DNA of 37,526 bases from Segetibacter koreensis DSM 18137 (GTDB lineage Bacteria; Bacteroidota; Bacteroidia; Chitinophagales; Chitinophagaceae). The position numbers were made by a program, and so were the translations under genes. Below are positions 18,726-25,886 of the stretch, piece by piece. The notes beneath the pieces are model-generated. The model saw only the letters and a program-made list of their open reading frames with translations, made no database searches and was not told the DNA's origin. How positions within the stretch are numbered: position 1 is the first letter of the stretch; each line of letters opens with the position of its first letter. Location of the stretch: NCBI RefSeq assembly GCF_000374045.1, contig NZ_KB893338.1, positions 1-37,526 of the forward strand. Reading direction: 5' to 3'.

Positions 18726-18748
18726 GAAGTACAAGTGAGTGACACAAC
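18726..18748 (+). repeat. Intergenic 23-bp repeat, copy 2
   Basis: Identical to 13275-13297. It lies 116 bases upstream of the ATPase ATG. Flanking bases differ from copy 1 after the shared block, so this is a dispersed motif and not a long duplication. Confidence 0.75.
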
Positions 18749-18863
18749 GATGATGAAAGAAGTTATGAAGCTTATTCAAATAAAAATTACAAATACCAGG
18801 TTCAATAAAAGTACTTCTTATCAAGGAACTAATTGAACCGAAACCAAGACTAACAAACAAACA

Positions 18864-19526
18864 ATGATAGACCTGAAACACATATCGAAATGGCACATGC
18901 AGGGAGGCAAACCGGTTTTTATTTTAAAAGACATAAACCTCTCCGTAGACGAAGGAGAATTTATTTCTGTAATGGGACCTTCCGGTTCAGGGAAGTCTAC
19001 TCTTTTAAATGTAATAGGCATGCTGGATGAGCCAAGCGAAGGTGAGTATTATTTTAATGGAGAAGCGGTTCACACTCTAAAAGAAAAGCAACGTTCTAAA
19101 ATATATAAACATAATATAGGTTTCGTATTTCAGGCGTATCATTTAATAGATGAACTGACAGTGTATGAAAATATAGAAACCCCGCTACTGTACCAGGATG
19201 TAAAGTCTTCAGAACGAAAGGCGATGGTGGCAGATATCTTAGACCGTTTTCAGATTGTTGGAAAAAAAGATTTGTTTCCTTCCCAATTATCCGGTGGGCA
19301 GCAACAACTAGTGGGCATTGCACGTGCGCTGATTGTAAAGCCAAAACTGATACTTGCAGATGAGCCAACAGGTAACCTTAACTCTAAGCAAGGCGAGGAA
19401 ATAATGAAACTTTTTACAGAACTGAATAAAGATGGAGTGACAATAATACAGGTAACGCATTCAGAAAAAAATGCAGAATATGGCAGAAAGATAATTAACC
19501 TGCTGGATGGAAGGATAGAAATGTAA
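18864..19526 (+). CDS. LolD/MacB-type ABC transporter ATP-binding protein
   Basis: A 220-residue ATPase. Walker A is 38-46 (GPSGSGKST), the Q-loop glutamine is Q90, the signature is LSGGQQQ at 142-148, Walker B is 162-167 (LILADE) and the H-loop histidine is H199. The start ATG 18864 gives a normal N-terminus (MIDLKHISKWHMQGGKPVFI). It belongs to the LolD/MacB/FtsE class that powers FtsX-type permeases, so the three permeases upstream are the natural partners. The residue after the signature is L instead of the more usual R (QQQLVGIARAL), and the D-loop reads NLNS, not the common NLDS. The TolC-family gene follows after 37 bases, so the two form an operon. Confidence 0.94.
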   Translation: MIDLKHISKWHMQGGKPVFILKDINLSVDEGEFISVMGPSGSGKSTLLNVIGMLDEPSEGEYYFNGEAVHTLKEKQRSKIYKHNIGFVFQAYHLIDELTVYENIETPLLYQDVKSSERKAMVADILDRFQIVGKKDLFPSQLSGGQQQLVGIARALIVKPKLILADEPTGNLNSKQGEEIMKLFTELNKDGVTIIQVTHSEKNAEYGRKIINLLDGRIEM

Positions 19527-19563
19527 TGAGTAGACTTATAGCAATTTTTAAAGAATTAAAAAA

Positions 19564-21006
19564 ATGAAAGAAAGAATTATAACAGGAATTTTATGCCTGT
19601 TGTTTACGGGACAACAACTCATCGTGTTTTCTCAACCCGGCAACGTAAACAAGCTTACTTTGAAGCAGTGCGTTGAGGCTGCGATTATGAATAATTTGCA
19701 GGTACAGCAAAGTGACCTTCAGATGCAGGCTGGTTCTGTCAATCTTAACCAGGCAAAATCAAATCTTTTTCCGGATTTATTTACAAATTTAAATCATGGT
19801 ATGAACCAGGGGCGTAGTATAGACCCATTTACAAATAGTTATATTAATCAGCAAATAACCTATGGAAACTATAGCCTTAGTTCGTCTGTAACCCTGTTTA
19901 ATGGATTTCAACTAAAAAATCTTATTAAGCAAAATGCCCTTACTTACGAGGCAAATAAAATGGACTTGCAACAAACAAAAGACAATGTGACACTAAACGT
20001 AATACTCGCCTACCTGCAAATACTGAATAACGAGGAACAATTGATGCAATCAAAAAACCAGGCAGAGGTAACCCGCCAGCAGGTAGAACGTTTAAATATT
20101 ATGAACCAATCAGGCGCTATTCCTCCTGCACAATTGTACGATTTGAAAGGTCAGTTGGCAAATGATGAATTAGCCATTGTTACCAATCAAAACGCTTTGA
20201 ATTCTGCTAAGCTTACATTGTCTCAACTTATGAATGTTCCATACAATCAAAATTTGACCGTTGATAAAATAACTGCTGATACGCTTACCCTGCAATACAA
20301 TGATAAACCTGAAACATTATATGACATATCTGTAAAACAGCTTGCAATTGTAAAAGCCGCAGAACTGAGAAGACAAAGCGCAGTAAAAGGCGTACAGGTT
20401 GCGAGAGGTTTACATTATCCTACAATAAATTTAAGCGGAAGTTTTAATACCAATTATTCAAATGCTGCAACTAAAGACATTCCGACGACGTCAGTTGAAA
20501 CCTCATCTGGTGATTATGTATATTTATCTGGTTCAAAGGTGCCGGTAATGACTACAAGAACAAATTTTTTAAGCCAGAAAATCAGCTATGGTGACCAGTT
20601 TAAGAATAACTACAATACAGCCGTTTTTCTTAGCATACAAATACCAATATTAAATAGCTTCAGGGCAAGAAACCGGGTAGCATTGGCTAAGATAGATTTA
20701 AGAAATGCTGAAGTAACTGAGCAAACCGTAAAAACACAATTGAACCAAAATATAGAGCAAGCTTATTTTAATATGACCGCGTCGTTGGAAAAGTATAAAA
20801 CCTTGCAGCAACAGGTTAGTGATTTTACAGAATCATTCAGAACAGCAGAGGTAAGATTCAATGCAGGCGCAATAACACAAGTAGATTATTTAATCGCAAA
20901 AAATAATGTCGACAGGTCACGTGCAAATCTAATTTCAACAAAATATGATTATTTATTTCGCCTGAAGATCTTAGATTATTATCAGAATAATTTATCGTTG
21001 CAGTAA
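19564..21006 (+). CDS. TolC-family outer-membrane efflux protein
   Basis: A 480-residue protein with a signal peptide ending near QLIVFSQ, then two OEP repeats (about 35-240 and 260-475). The chain is rich in long Gln/Asn/Ala helices (QAEVTRQQVERLNIMNQSGA; LNQNIEQAYFNMTASLEKYK), as in TolC channel helices, and it has the typical segment AITQVDYLIAKNNVDRSRANL near the end. It should form the outer-membrane channel of a tripartite exporter. It is co-transcribed with the ATPase and followed by a strong bidirectional terminator. No HlyD-type periplasmic adaptor gene is present in the window, so the adaptor is either elsewhere or not used. Confidence 0.93.
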   Translation: MKERIITGILCLLFTGQQLIVFSQPGNVNKLTLKQCVEAAIMNNLQVQQSDLQMQAGSVNLNQAKSNLFPDLFTNLNHGMNQGRSIDPFTNSYINQQITYGNYSLSSSVTLFNGFQLKNLIKQNALTYEANKMDLQQTKDNVTLNVILAYLQILNNEEQLMQSKNQAEVTRQQVERLNIMNQSGAIPPAQLYDLKGQLANDELAIVTNQNALNSAKLTLSQLMNVPYNQNLTVDKITADTLTLQYNDKPETLYDISVKQLAIVKAAELRRQSAVKGVQVARGLHYPTINLSGSFNTNYSNAATKDIPTTSVETSSGDYVYLSGSKVPVMTTRTNFLSQKISYGDQFKNNYNTAVFLSIQIPILNSFRARNRVALAKIDLRNAEVTEQTVKTQLNQNIEQAYFNMTASLEKYKTLQQQVSDFTESFRTAEVRFNAGAITQVDYLIAKNNVDRSRANLISTKYDYLFRLKILDYYQNNLSLQ

Positions 21007-21021
21007 GAGACAATTTTATTG

Positions 21022-21062
21022 AAAAAAGCCATACAACTTAAAAATTTGTATGGCTTTTTTTT
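21022..21062. terminator. Bidirectional rho-independent terminator between convergent genes
   Basis: A perfect 15-bp stem (aaaaaagccatacaa / ttgtatggctttttt) with a 9-base loop. The outer A and T runs give a T tail on both strands, so it can end both the TolC gene (stop 21006) and the convergent S74 gene (stop 21092). Confidence 0.92.
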
Positions 21063-21091
21063 GTAGCTGTAATGCTCATAAATCATCTTGC

Positions 21092-22756
21092 TTATCTACT
21101 TAAAACCATTTGGGTACTGGCAACTTTGCTTCCCCCTGCGATAAGATGGTATGAATAAATGCCTGTTGCAAATTCTTTCGCACTAATGGTCAACTGTCCA
21201 TTGCCTTTTTGTAAACCTGAGTAAACTTTTACTATTGCACCATTTGGTGCCACCACCTGGATAGATCCACTTCCTACATTTTCTGGCAGGTAGTACCGTA
21301 TTGTAGCTCTATCAGTTGCAGGATTTGGTGCAATTGATAACATTGCTTTACTAAAACTTCCGTTGGATATTTCATTACCAGTTAGTAATCCCTTATTCAC
21401 CAACATACCTTTTATCTGATCTAATTGATTTTTCAAATCATTTAATTGCTGGTCTCTATCGCGGATCATTGCCTGTTGTTCCTGAATCGCTTTAACAAGC
21501 ACAGGCAGCAATGCATTATAATCAAGTCCTAAATTATCACCTGTGGTTAAAGCCTCCTTACTTGTTGATTTATCTGTAAGATTGTTTGCTGCAACACTTA
21601 CCATTTCCGGTACAACTTTTTGAACTTCCTGTGCTATCAAACCAATTTTCATTTGCTCATCTTTATATGATATAGGCCTTAGTTGTAAAACTTCTTTCAA
21701 ACCATATGATAAGTTTTGAACATCTCTCTTTGCAGATGCAAATACAACAGGGTTATTACATAAAAAAAGACTGTTCCAACGAAGGCCGGATGTGCCGAGA
21801 CTACGATTGCAATTAACATCGGGTACTACATTACCCGCAACCTGCAATTTTTCTGAAGGAGCATTTACACCAATTCCGACACTACCTGCAGTGTTAATAG
21901 TAAGTACAGAACCGATACCGCCGCGTTCAATATAAAATTGCCCCGCGTTGAGGCCCAAACCATTATTTGCACCGCCTACTCCGTATCTCCAAAGAGTACC
22001 GGCGCTGTTTTGAATGTCAATAAGGGCTGTACCATCGCCTGAAGTAGCAGCATTGGTAAATTTAGCAACTAAGAAGCCGCTGTTACGCAGCACTTCTAGT
22101 TTAGCAGCCGGATTATTTGCACCAATACCTACACTGCCCGCTGTATTGATGGTGAGTACAGAGCCAATACCGGAACGCTCTATATAAAATTGACCCGCAT
22201 TAAGGCCTAAGCCATTATTTGCTCCACCTACTCCATATCGCCATAAAACACCTGAGCCGTTTATAATGTCGATAAGGGCTGTACGATCAAAATTAGCAGG
22301 AGCAGAATTAGTGAACCTTGCGAGTAAAGCCCCATCGTTTCTGTTAACCTGTAATTGACCAATTGGAGCATTTGTTCCAATACCAACACGTCCTGCAGTG
22401 TTGATGGTAAGAACAGAGCCTATACCAAAACGTTCAAGATAAAATTGTCCGGCATTCAGGCCTAAACCATTGTTTAAGCCTCCTACTCCATATCTCCATA
22501 AAGTACCTGACCCGTTTTGAATATCAATAAGGGCTGTACGATCACCGGTGGTAGCAGCATTAGTGAATTTAGCAATTAAAAAGCTATTGTCGCGCCTGAC
22601 TTCTAACTTGCCCGCAGGAGTGTTTGTGCCAATACCAACAACACGATTAATATTATTCAGACTTACTACGTTACCAGATGTATGCCATTGAGCAGTTATG
22701 GGACTAACCAAGAAAACAGCAGGCAGAAAAAGGGAACAAAGTATGAGCTTTTTCAT
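21092..22756 (-). CDS. Fibre-like secreted protein with peptidase S74 chaperone domain and T9SS tail
   Basis: 554 residues from the ATG at 22756, which gives signal peptide MKKLILCSLFLPAVFLVSPITAQ; an in-frame ATG 69 bases upstream would put a poor leader before it. Three repeats of about 84 residues follow, each with LWRYGVGG, NNGLGLNAGQFY and GIGSVLTINTAG, then VGIG as the turn to the next. These resemble tail-fibre beta repeats. The S74 intramolecular chaperone domain comes next (KRDVQNLSYGLKEVLQLRP, then MKIGLIAQEVQKVVPEMV), then a coiled coil (QEQQAMIRDRDQQLNDLKNQ), and finally a T9SS sorting domain (LSIAPNPATDRATIRYYLPE to the end). S74 domains trimerise fibres and usually cut themselves off. 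It is probably a trimeric surface fibre; the target is unknown. Confidence 0.88.
   Translation of the reverse strand: MKKLILCSLFLPAVFLVSPITAQWHTSGNVVSLNNINRVVGIGTNTPAGKLEVRRDNSFLIAKFTNAATTGDRTALIDIQNGSGTLWRYGVGGLNNGLGLNAGQFYLERFGIGSVLTINTAGRVGIGTNAPIGQLQVNRNDGALLARFTNSAPANFDRTALIDIINGSGVLWRYGVGGANNGLGLNAGQFYIERSGIGSVLTINTAGSVGIGANNPAAKLEVLRNSGFLVAKFTNAATSGDGTALIDIQNSAGTLWRYGVGGANNGLGLNAGQFYIERGGIGSVLTINTAGSVGIGVNAPSEKLQVAGNVVPDVNCNRSLGTSGLRWNSLFLCNNPVVFASAKRDVQNLSYGLKEVLQLRPISYKDEQMKIGLIAQEVQKVVPEMVSVAANNLTDKSTSKEALTTGDNLGLDYNALLPVLVKAIQEQQAMIRDRDQQLNDLKNQLDQIKGMLVNKGLLTGNEISNGSFSKAMLSIAPNPATDRATIRYYLPENVGSGSIQVVAPNGAIVKVYSGLQKGNGQLTISAKEFATGIYSYHLIAGGSKVASTQMVLSR
21870..22640 (-). repeat. 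Three in-frame repeats of about 252-255 bp in the S74 fibre gene
   Basis: Matching positions of the repeat fall at 21900, 22152 and 22407, spacings of 252 and 255 bases (84 and 85 codons). Protein identity is high while DNA differs at many third positions, so the units are not recent copies. Confidence 0.8.
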
Positions 22757-22806
22757 AAAATAATATTTTATCATTGGATTAATTAAAATTCCAAATGCAG
22801 TTAAGG

Positions 22807-22839
22807 AAAAACTATAATTAAGCAAAAACTATAATTAAG
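22807..22839. repeat. 17-bp-period direct repeat upstream of the S74 gene
   Basis: The 16-mer aaaaactataattaag occurs at 22807-22822 and 22824-22839, about 50-80 bases upstream of the S74 start on the minus strand. On that strand it reads TATAGTTTTTG, close to but not exactly TAnnTTTG. It could be a duplicated promoter or operator. Confidence 0.55.
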
Positions 22840-23028
22840 GCGGTATTCCATTAAGTCGACGTATATACCTTAAATTTTTAATGTGGTAACTCGAAAAGGG
22901 GAAAGTATTAATCTGTTTCATTTTAATACTATTAATTATTAAAAGTCAACCGATTAGCAACAAATATTGAGTTAAGCGAAGTAGAGGTAGCTATCTACTG
23001 AAGATATAGGCTATATGAGAGTATATGT

Positions 23029-23050
23029 TCTTTTAAAAATTTTTAAAAGA
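23029..23050. repeat. Perfect 22-bp palindrome
   Basis: The core cttttaaaaa / tttttaaaag, with one more pair outside it, is perfectly self-complementary with no loop. It may be a protein-binding site or simply a consequence of A/T composition. Confidence 0.5.
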
Positions 23051-23476
23051 TCTGTAATGGTTGCAAATGAATTATAAAATTAAAAAGCAGAATTTACAAA
23101 TGCAAGAAAAAATTAATTTATTTACTTATATAATGAGTATTTATTAAACCTGTAATAAATAAAACGAATCTCAGCTTTTACTATTGACAGTCAAATCATC
23201 TGTTTCAAAAAATGCAAGCTATTTTTCATAAAAGTATAAAGAAATCTTTCAGTAAATTCTATAAAACTACACCTGCAATCGTCTTAAAATGTTTTCCCGT
23301 TCATTTTTTCGCATCTAGTCTTAGTAAAACTTTTTCCATTCATCCATAAAGCCTGACCGTTTTGCAAACTCATCAGTTTAAAAATTGATACATCAACACC
23401 TTTTACCGTTCATCAATTACGCATAATAGAAACTGTTTTTAATCACAAATCGTTTTTAATGCAGTCATTCCCATTT

Positions 23477-23484
23477 TATTTTTG
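23477..23484 (+). promoter_or_regulatory. Bacteroidota-type -7 element of the PepSY-like gene
   Basis: TATTTTTG matches TAnnTTTG 50 bases before the ATG at 23534, giving a leader of about 40-45 bases. The expected -33 TTTG is not exact in this region. Confidence 0.6.
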
Positions 23485-23533
23485 AATCGTCAATCAAAAA
23501 AGACAATTAGAAAACCAAAATAAAAAAAACATT

Positions 23534-23971
23534 ATGAAAAAGTTATTATTATCAGCCTTACTAGCCGCAACTGTGGCAGTAAGCGCATTCGCCGGTACAG
23601 AGAAAGTAAGTTCTGTTGCAATCAGCAACTTTAACGCTTCATTCAAACGCGCTTCAGATGTAAGCTGGACAGTAGACAAAGACTATGTAAAAGCTACTTT
23701 TATTTTAAACAACGTAAGAACTGAAGCTTTGTACACTCCCAATGGAGAATTTATTGGAACTAATACAGCGGTGTCGCTCGATGAACTTCCTGTAAGGGCA
23801 AAAAGAACATTTGCTAAAAAATATAACGGCTATACAGTAAAAGAAGCTATCCGTTTCGAAGGAAATGATGAAGGAGCATATTTTATATCTGCTGCAAATG
23901 AAAAAGAATCTGTTATTCTTAAAGTAAGCGATAACAGCCAGGTATCAGTAATGAAGGCAACAAAAAATTAA
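23534..23971 (+). CDS. Small secreted PepSY-like (BLIP-like) protein
   Basis: A 145-residue protein with a clear signal peptide (MKKLLLSALLAATVAVSAFA). The mature part has one PepSY-like fold: NFNASFKRASDVSWTVDKDY, then VKATFILNNVRTEALYTPNG, then LPVRAKRTFAKKYNGYTVKE and a closing strand region with YFISAANEKESVILKV. Small proteins of this type are common and often abundant in Chitinophagaceae. Their role is not known; the fold resembles beta-lactamase-inhibitor/PepSY modules. It is monocistronic, with its own promoter element and terminator. Confidence 0.82.
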   Translation: MKKLLLSALLAATVAVSAFAGTEKVSSVAISNFNASFKRASDVSWTVDKDYVKATFILNNVRTEALYTPNGEFIGTNTAVSLDELPVRAKRTFAKKYNGYTVKEAIRFEGNDEGAYFISAANEKESVILKVSDNSQVSVMKATKN

Positions 23972-24010
23972 TAAGTTTCTGAAGTTTATAACTTTAAAAT
24001 GATAAACGAG

Positions 24011-24044
24011 CCTGTCACTTTTAAGAATAGTGACAGGTTTTTTT
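24011..24044 (+). terminator. Rho-independent terminator after the PepSY-like gene
   Basis: A 9-bp stem (cctgtcact / agtgacagg) with a 9-base loop and a T7 tail. The T tail overlaps the last codon of the convergent lactonase gene, which ends at 24043. Confidence 0.9.
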
Positions 24045-24936
24045 ATTCGCCAAACTCAAAAGCAGGTAAGCCTGTGAACCCACAATTACGAACTACAAAT
24101 AAAGACCCGGCAAGAGGTTGTTCTTCTAATTCATCTTCCGTAAGCTCTTTTCGTGCAGTTGTAATGTACAGATCGCTGAGCTTTGTACCACCAAAAGTGC
24201 ATGAAGTAACTCTTGCCACCGGTAATGAAATTTTTTCCAGTTGCTCCCCGGTAGCCGGGTTCCATCTTGTTATTCGCCAGCCGTCCCAGTGAGCAATCCA
24301 AAGCATGCCTTCATTATCGATCGTCATTCCATCAGGATAGCCGTCCTCTTTTTTAATTGTAATAATCGTTTTTTTATTCGAAATATTTCCATTCCGCTTA
24401 TCAAAATCATAAGATACCACTTCACTTGTTGGAGAGTCAATATAATAGAAAATTGAATGGTCGTTACTAAAAGCGATTCCATTAGAAACCGTTACTCCAT
24501 CTATTTTTTTTGTAATTGCCATTTCCTTTTCTAAAGTATAAAGGCTTCCGGCTTGTGGTTTTTCGGAGAGAGACATGGTACCTGCCCAAAACCTTCCCAT
24601 TGGGTCACACTTTCCATCATTAAACCTGTTTTCGGGTAGGTGAGCTTCTGGATCATCAATATATTCTATTTTCTTTTTCACTAAATCTATAAAAGCAAAA
24701 CCGTCTTCCAAAGCGGCTATTAAACCTCCTTTTTTGCGGAGAGCAATAGAACCTATAAGCTTTCCTGCGTTGAAGGTTTCAAACCGGTTGTTACCAGGAT
24801 AAAATGCATGAATGTCTCCGCGCAAAATATCTACCCAAAGTATTCTTTCATTTTTTATATCCCATACCGGCCCTTCCCCTAAAAGGCAGGTATGGTTTAC
24901 AACGACCTCGACATTATATTTTGACTGACCATTCAT
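24043..24936 (-). CDS. SMP-30/gluconolactonase family sugar lactonase
   Basis: A 297-residue six-bladed propeller enzyme of the SMP-30/LRE family. Expected divalent-metal ligands are visible: E21 in LLGEGPVWD, the Asn in VTVSNGIAFS and the Asp in YPDGMTID. The substrate-binding strand NRFNDGKCDPMGRFWAGTM is also present. Such enzymes hydrolyse aldonolactones to aldonic acids in the cytoplasm. It lies 164 bases downstream of the SDR gene and in the same direction as the SDR and dehydratase genes, so it probably supplies the acid that the dehydratase uses. No signal peptide. The sugar cannot be told from the sequence; pentonolactones such as arabinono- or xylonolactone are likely from context. 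Confidence 0.9.
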   Translation of the reverse strand: MNGQSKYNVEVVVNHTCLLGEGPVWDIKNERILWVDILRGDIHAFYPGNNRFETFNAGKLIGSIALRKKGGLIAALEDGFAFIDLVKKKIEYIDDPEAHLPENRFNDGKCDPMGRFWAGTMSLSEKPQAGSLYTLEKEMAITKKIDGVTVSNGIAFSNDHSIFYYIDSPTSEVVSYDFDKRNGNISNKKTIITIKKEDGYPDGMTIDNEGMLWIAHWDGWRITRWNPATGEQLEKISLPVARVTSCTFGGTKLSDLYITTARKELTEDELEEQPLAGSLFVVRNCGFTGLPAFEFGE

Positions 24937-25100
24937 GAAAATATATAATAGATATTTTGAAATTACAATGAATATAAGAAGCTCTTACTGTTAAAAAATA
25001 TGCGAGATATTCAATCTAAATCGTCCTTTTTACAAAAAAGCTACTTATTATTAAATGCGCTCCAATCACTTCATTAATACAAGAATTGGAAAAAAATTGC

Positions 25101-25871
25101 TTAAAAAGGTGAAGGACTTATTGACGTCCAGCCACCATCAATTACAAGGCTTTGACCCGTAATGTGTTTTGCTTTGTCAGACACAAGAAATAAAACTGCG
25201 TTAGCAATATCTGCACAATAAGCCGGCCGTCCCATTGGAGTAAGTTTAGACCATACTTTTTCATATTCTGTATCTTCCAATGTTCGTTCTGTTAAGGTAG
25301 CGCCCGGCGCGATTGTATTTACATTAATTTTAAATTCTGAAAGTTCTATCACTAGATTTTTGGCAAGCATTTCCAAAGCTGCTTTACTCATACCATAAGC
25401 CCCCAGCTGTTTGTGAGCCTGATGACCGGTAACAGATGACATAAAAAGAAGAGAGCCGCCTTTTTCCTGTTGTTTCATTTGATTTGCTGCAGCCTGGGCA
25501 AGAAAAAAAGTTCCACCCAGGTTTACCTGCATAACCCTGAAAAAAGATTCCGGTGTATAGGTGAAAAAATCTCCAAATAAAGTAATGCCTGCATTAGCTA
25601 CTACAATATCCAAACTTCCAAATGACGATACTGCTGTCTCTACCATTTTTTTTATAAAGCTAATATCACTGCAATCTCCCGCAACTGAAATACAACTTCC
25701 TTTTGTCTCTTCATTAATACGTTTTACTGCACTGTCGCAGAGCTCGATATCCGCATCATTTAAAATAACATTCGCACCTTCTGCGCATAATTGTCTGCAT
25801 ATTTCAAATCCAATTCCCTGTCCTGCTCCCGTTACAATCGCAACTTTTGATTTAAAAGCCTGTAAGTTCAT
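25101..25871 (-). CDS. SDR-family NAD(P)-dependent dehydrogenase
   Basis: A 256-residue classical short-chain dehydrogenase. The cofactor loop is TGAGQGIG (14-21), and D39 after strand 2 (VILND) favours NAD. NAG is at 93-95, N117 is present, and the catalytic S146, Y159 and K163 are in place (AYGMSKAAL). The C-terminal GQSLVIDGGWTS is typical. The gene begins 15 bases after the dehydratase stop, so the two are translated from one message. In this setting it most likely oxidises an aldose to its lactone, or acts on a later 2-keto-3-deoxy sugar acid. Sequence alone does not separate the two. Confidence 0.9.
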   Translation of the reverse strand: MNLQAFKSKVAIVTGAGQGIGFEICRQLCAEGANVILNDADIELCDSAVKRINEETKGSCISVAGDCSDISFIKKMVETAVSSFGSLDIVVANAGITLFGDFFTYTPESFFRVMQVNLGGTFFLAQAAANQMKQQEKGGSLLFMSSVTGHQAHKQLGAYGMSKAALEMLAKNLVIELSEFKINVNTIAPGATLTERTLEDTEYEKVWSKLTPMGRPAYCADIANAVLFLVSDKAKHITGQSLVIDGGWTSISPSPF

Positions 25872-25886
25872 TTACTCCTTATTTTT

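Larger units (their letters stand above)
18409..18863. other. Intergenic region between permease 3 and the ABC ATPase
   Basis: These 455 bases contain the second copy of the candidate operator (18516-18555) and the second copy of the 23-bp repeat (18726-18748). Reading frames here resemble no known protein. A promoter for the ATPase-TolC unit is expected but no exact TAnnTTTG was identified. Confidence 0.5.
22757..23533. other. Long AT-rich intergenic region between divergent genes
   Basis: These 777 bases separate the S74 gene (minus) and the PepSY-like gene (plus). They hold the 17-bp-period repeat, a perfect 22-bp AT palindrome (23029-23050) and the promoter element at 23477. Between about 23160 and 23460 nothing coding was found on either strand. 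Confidence 0.55.
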
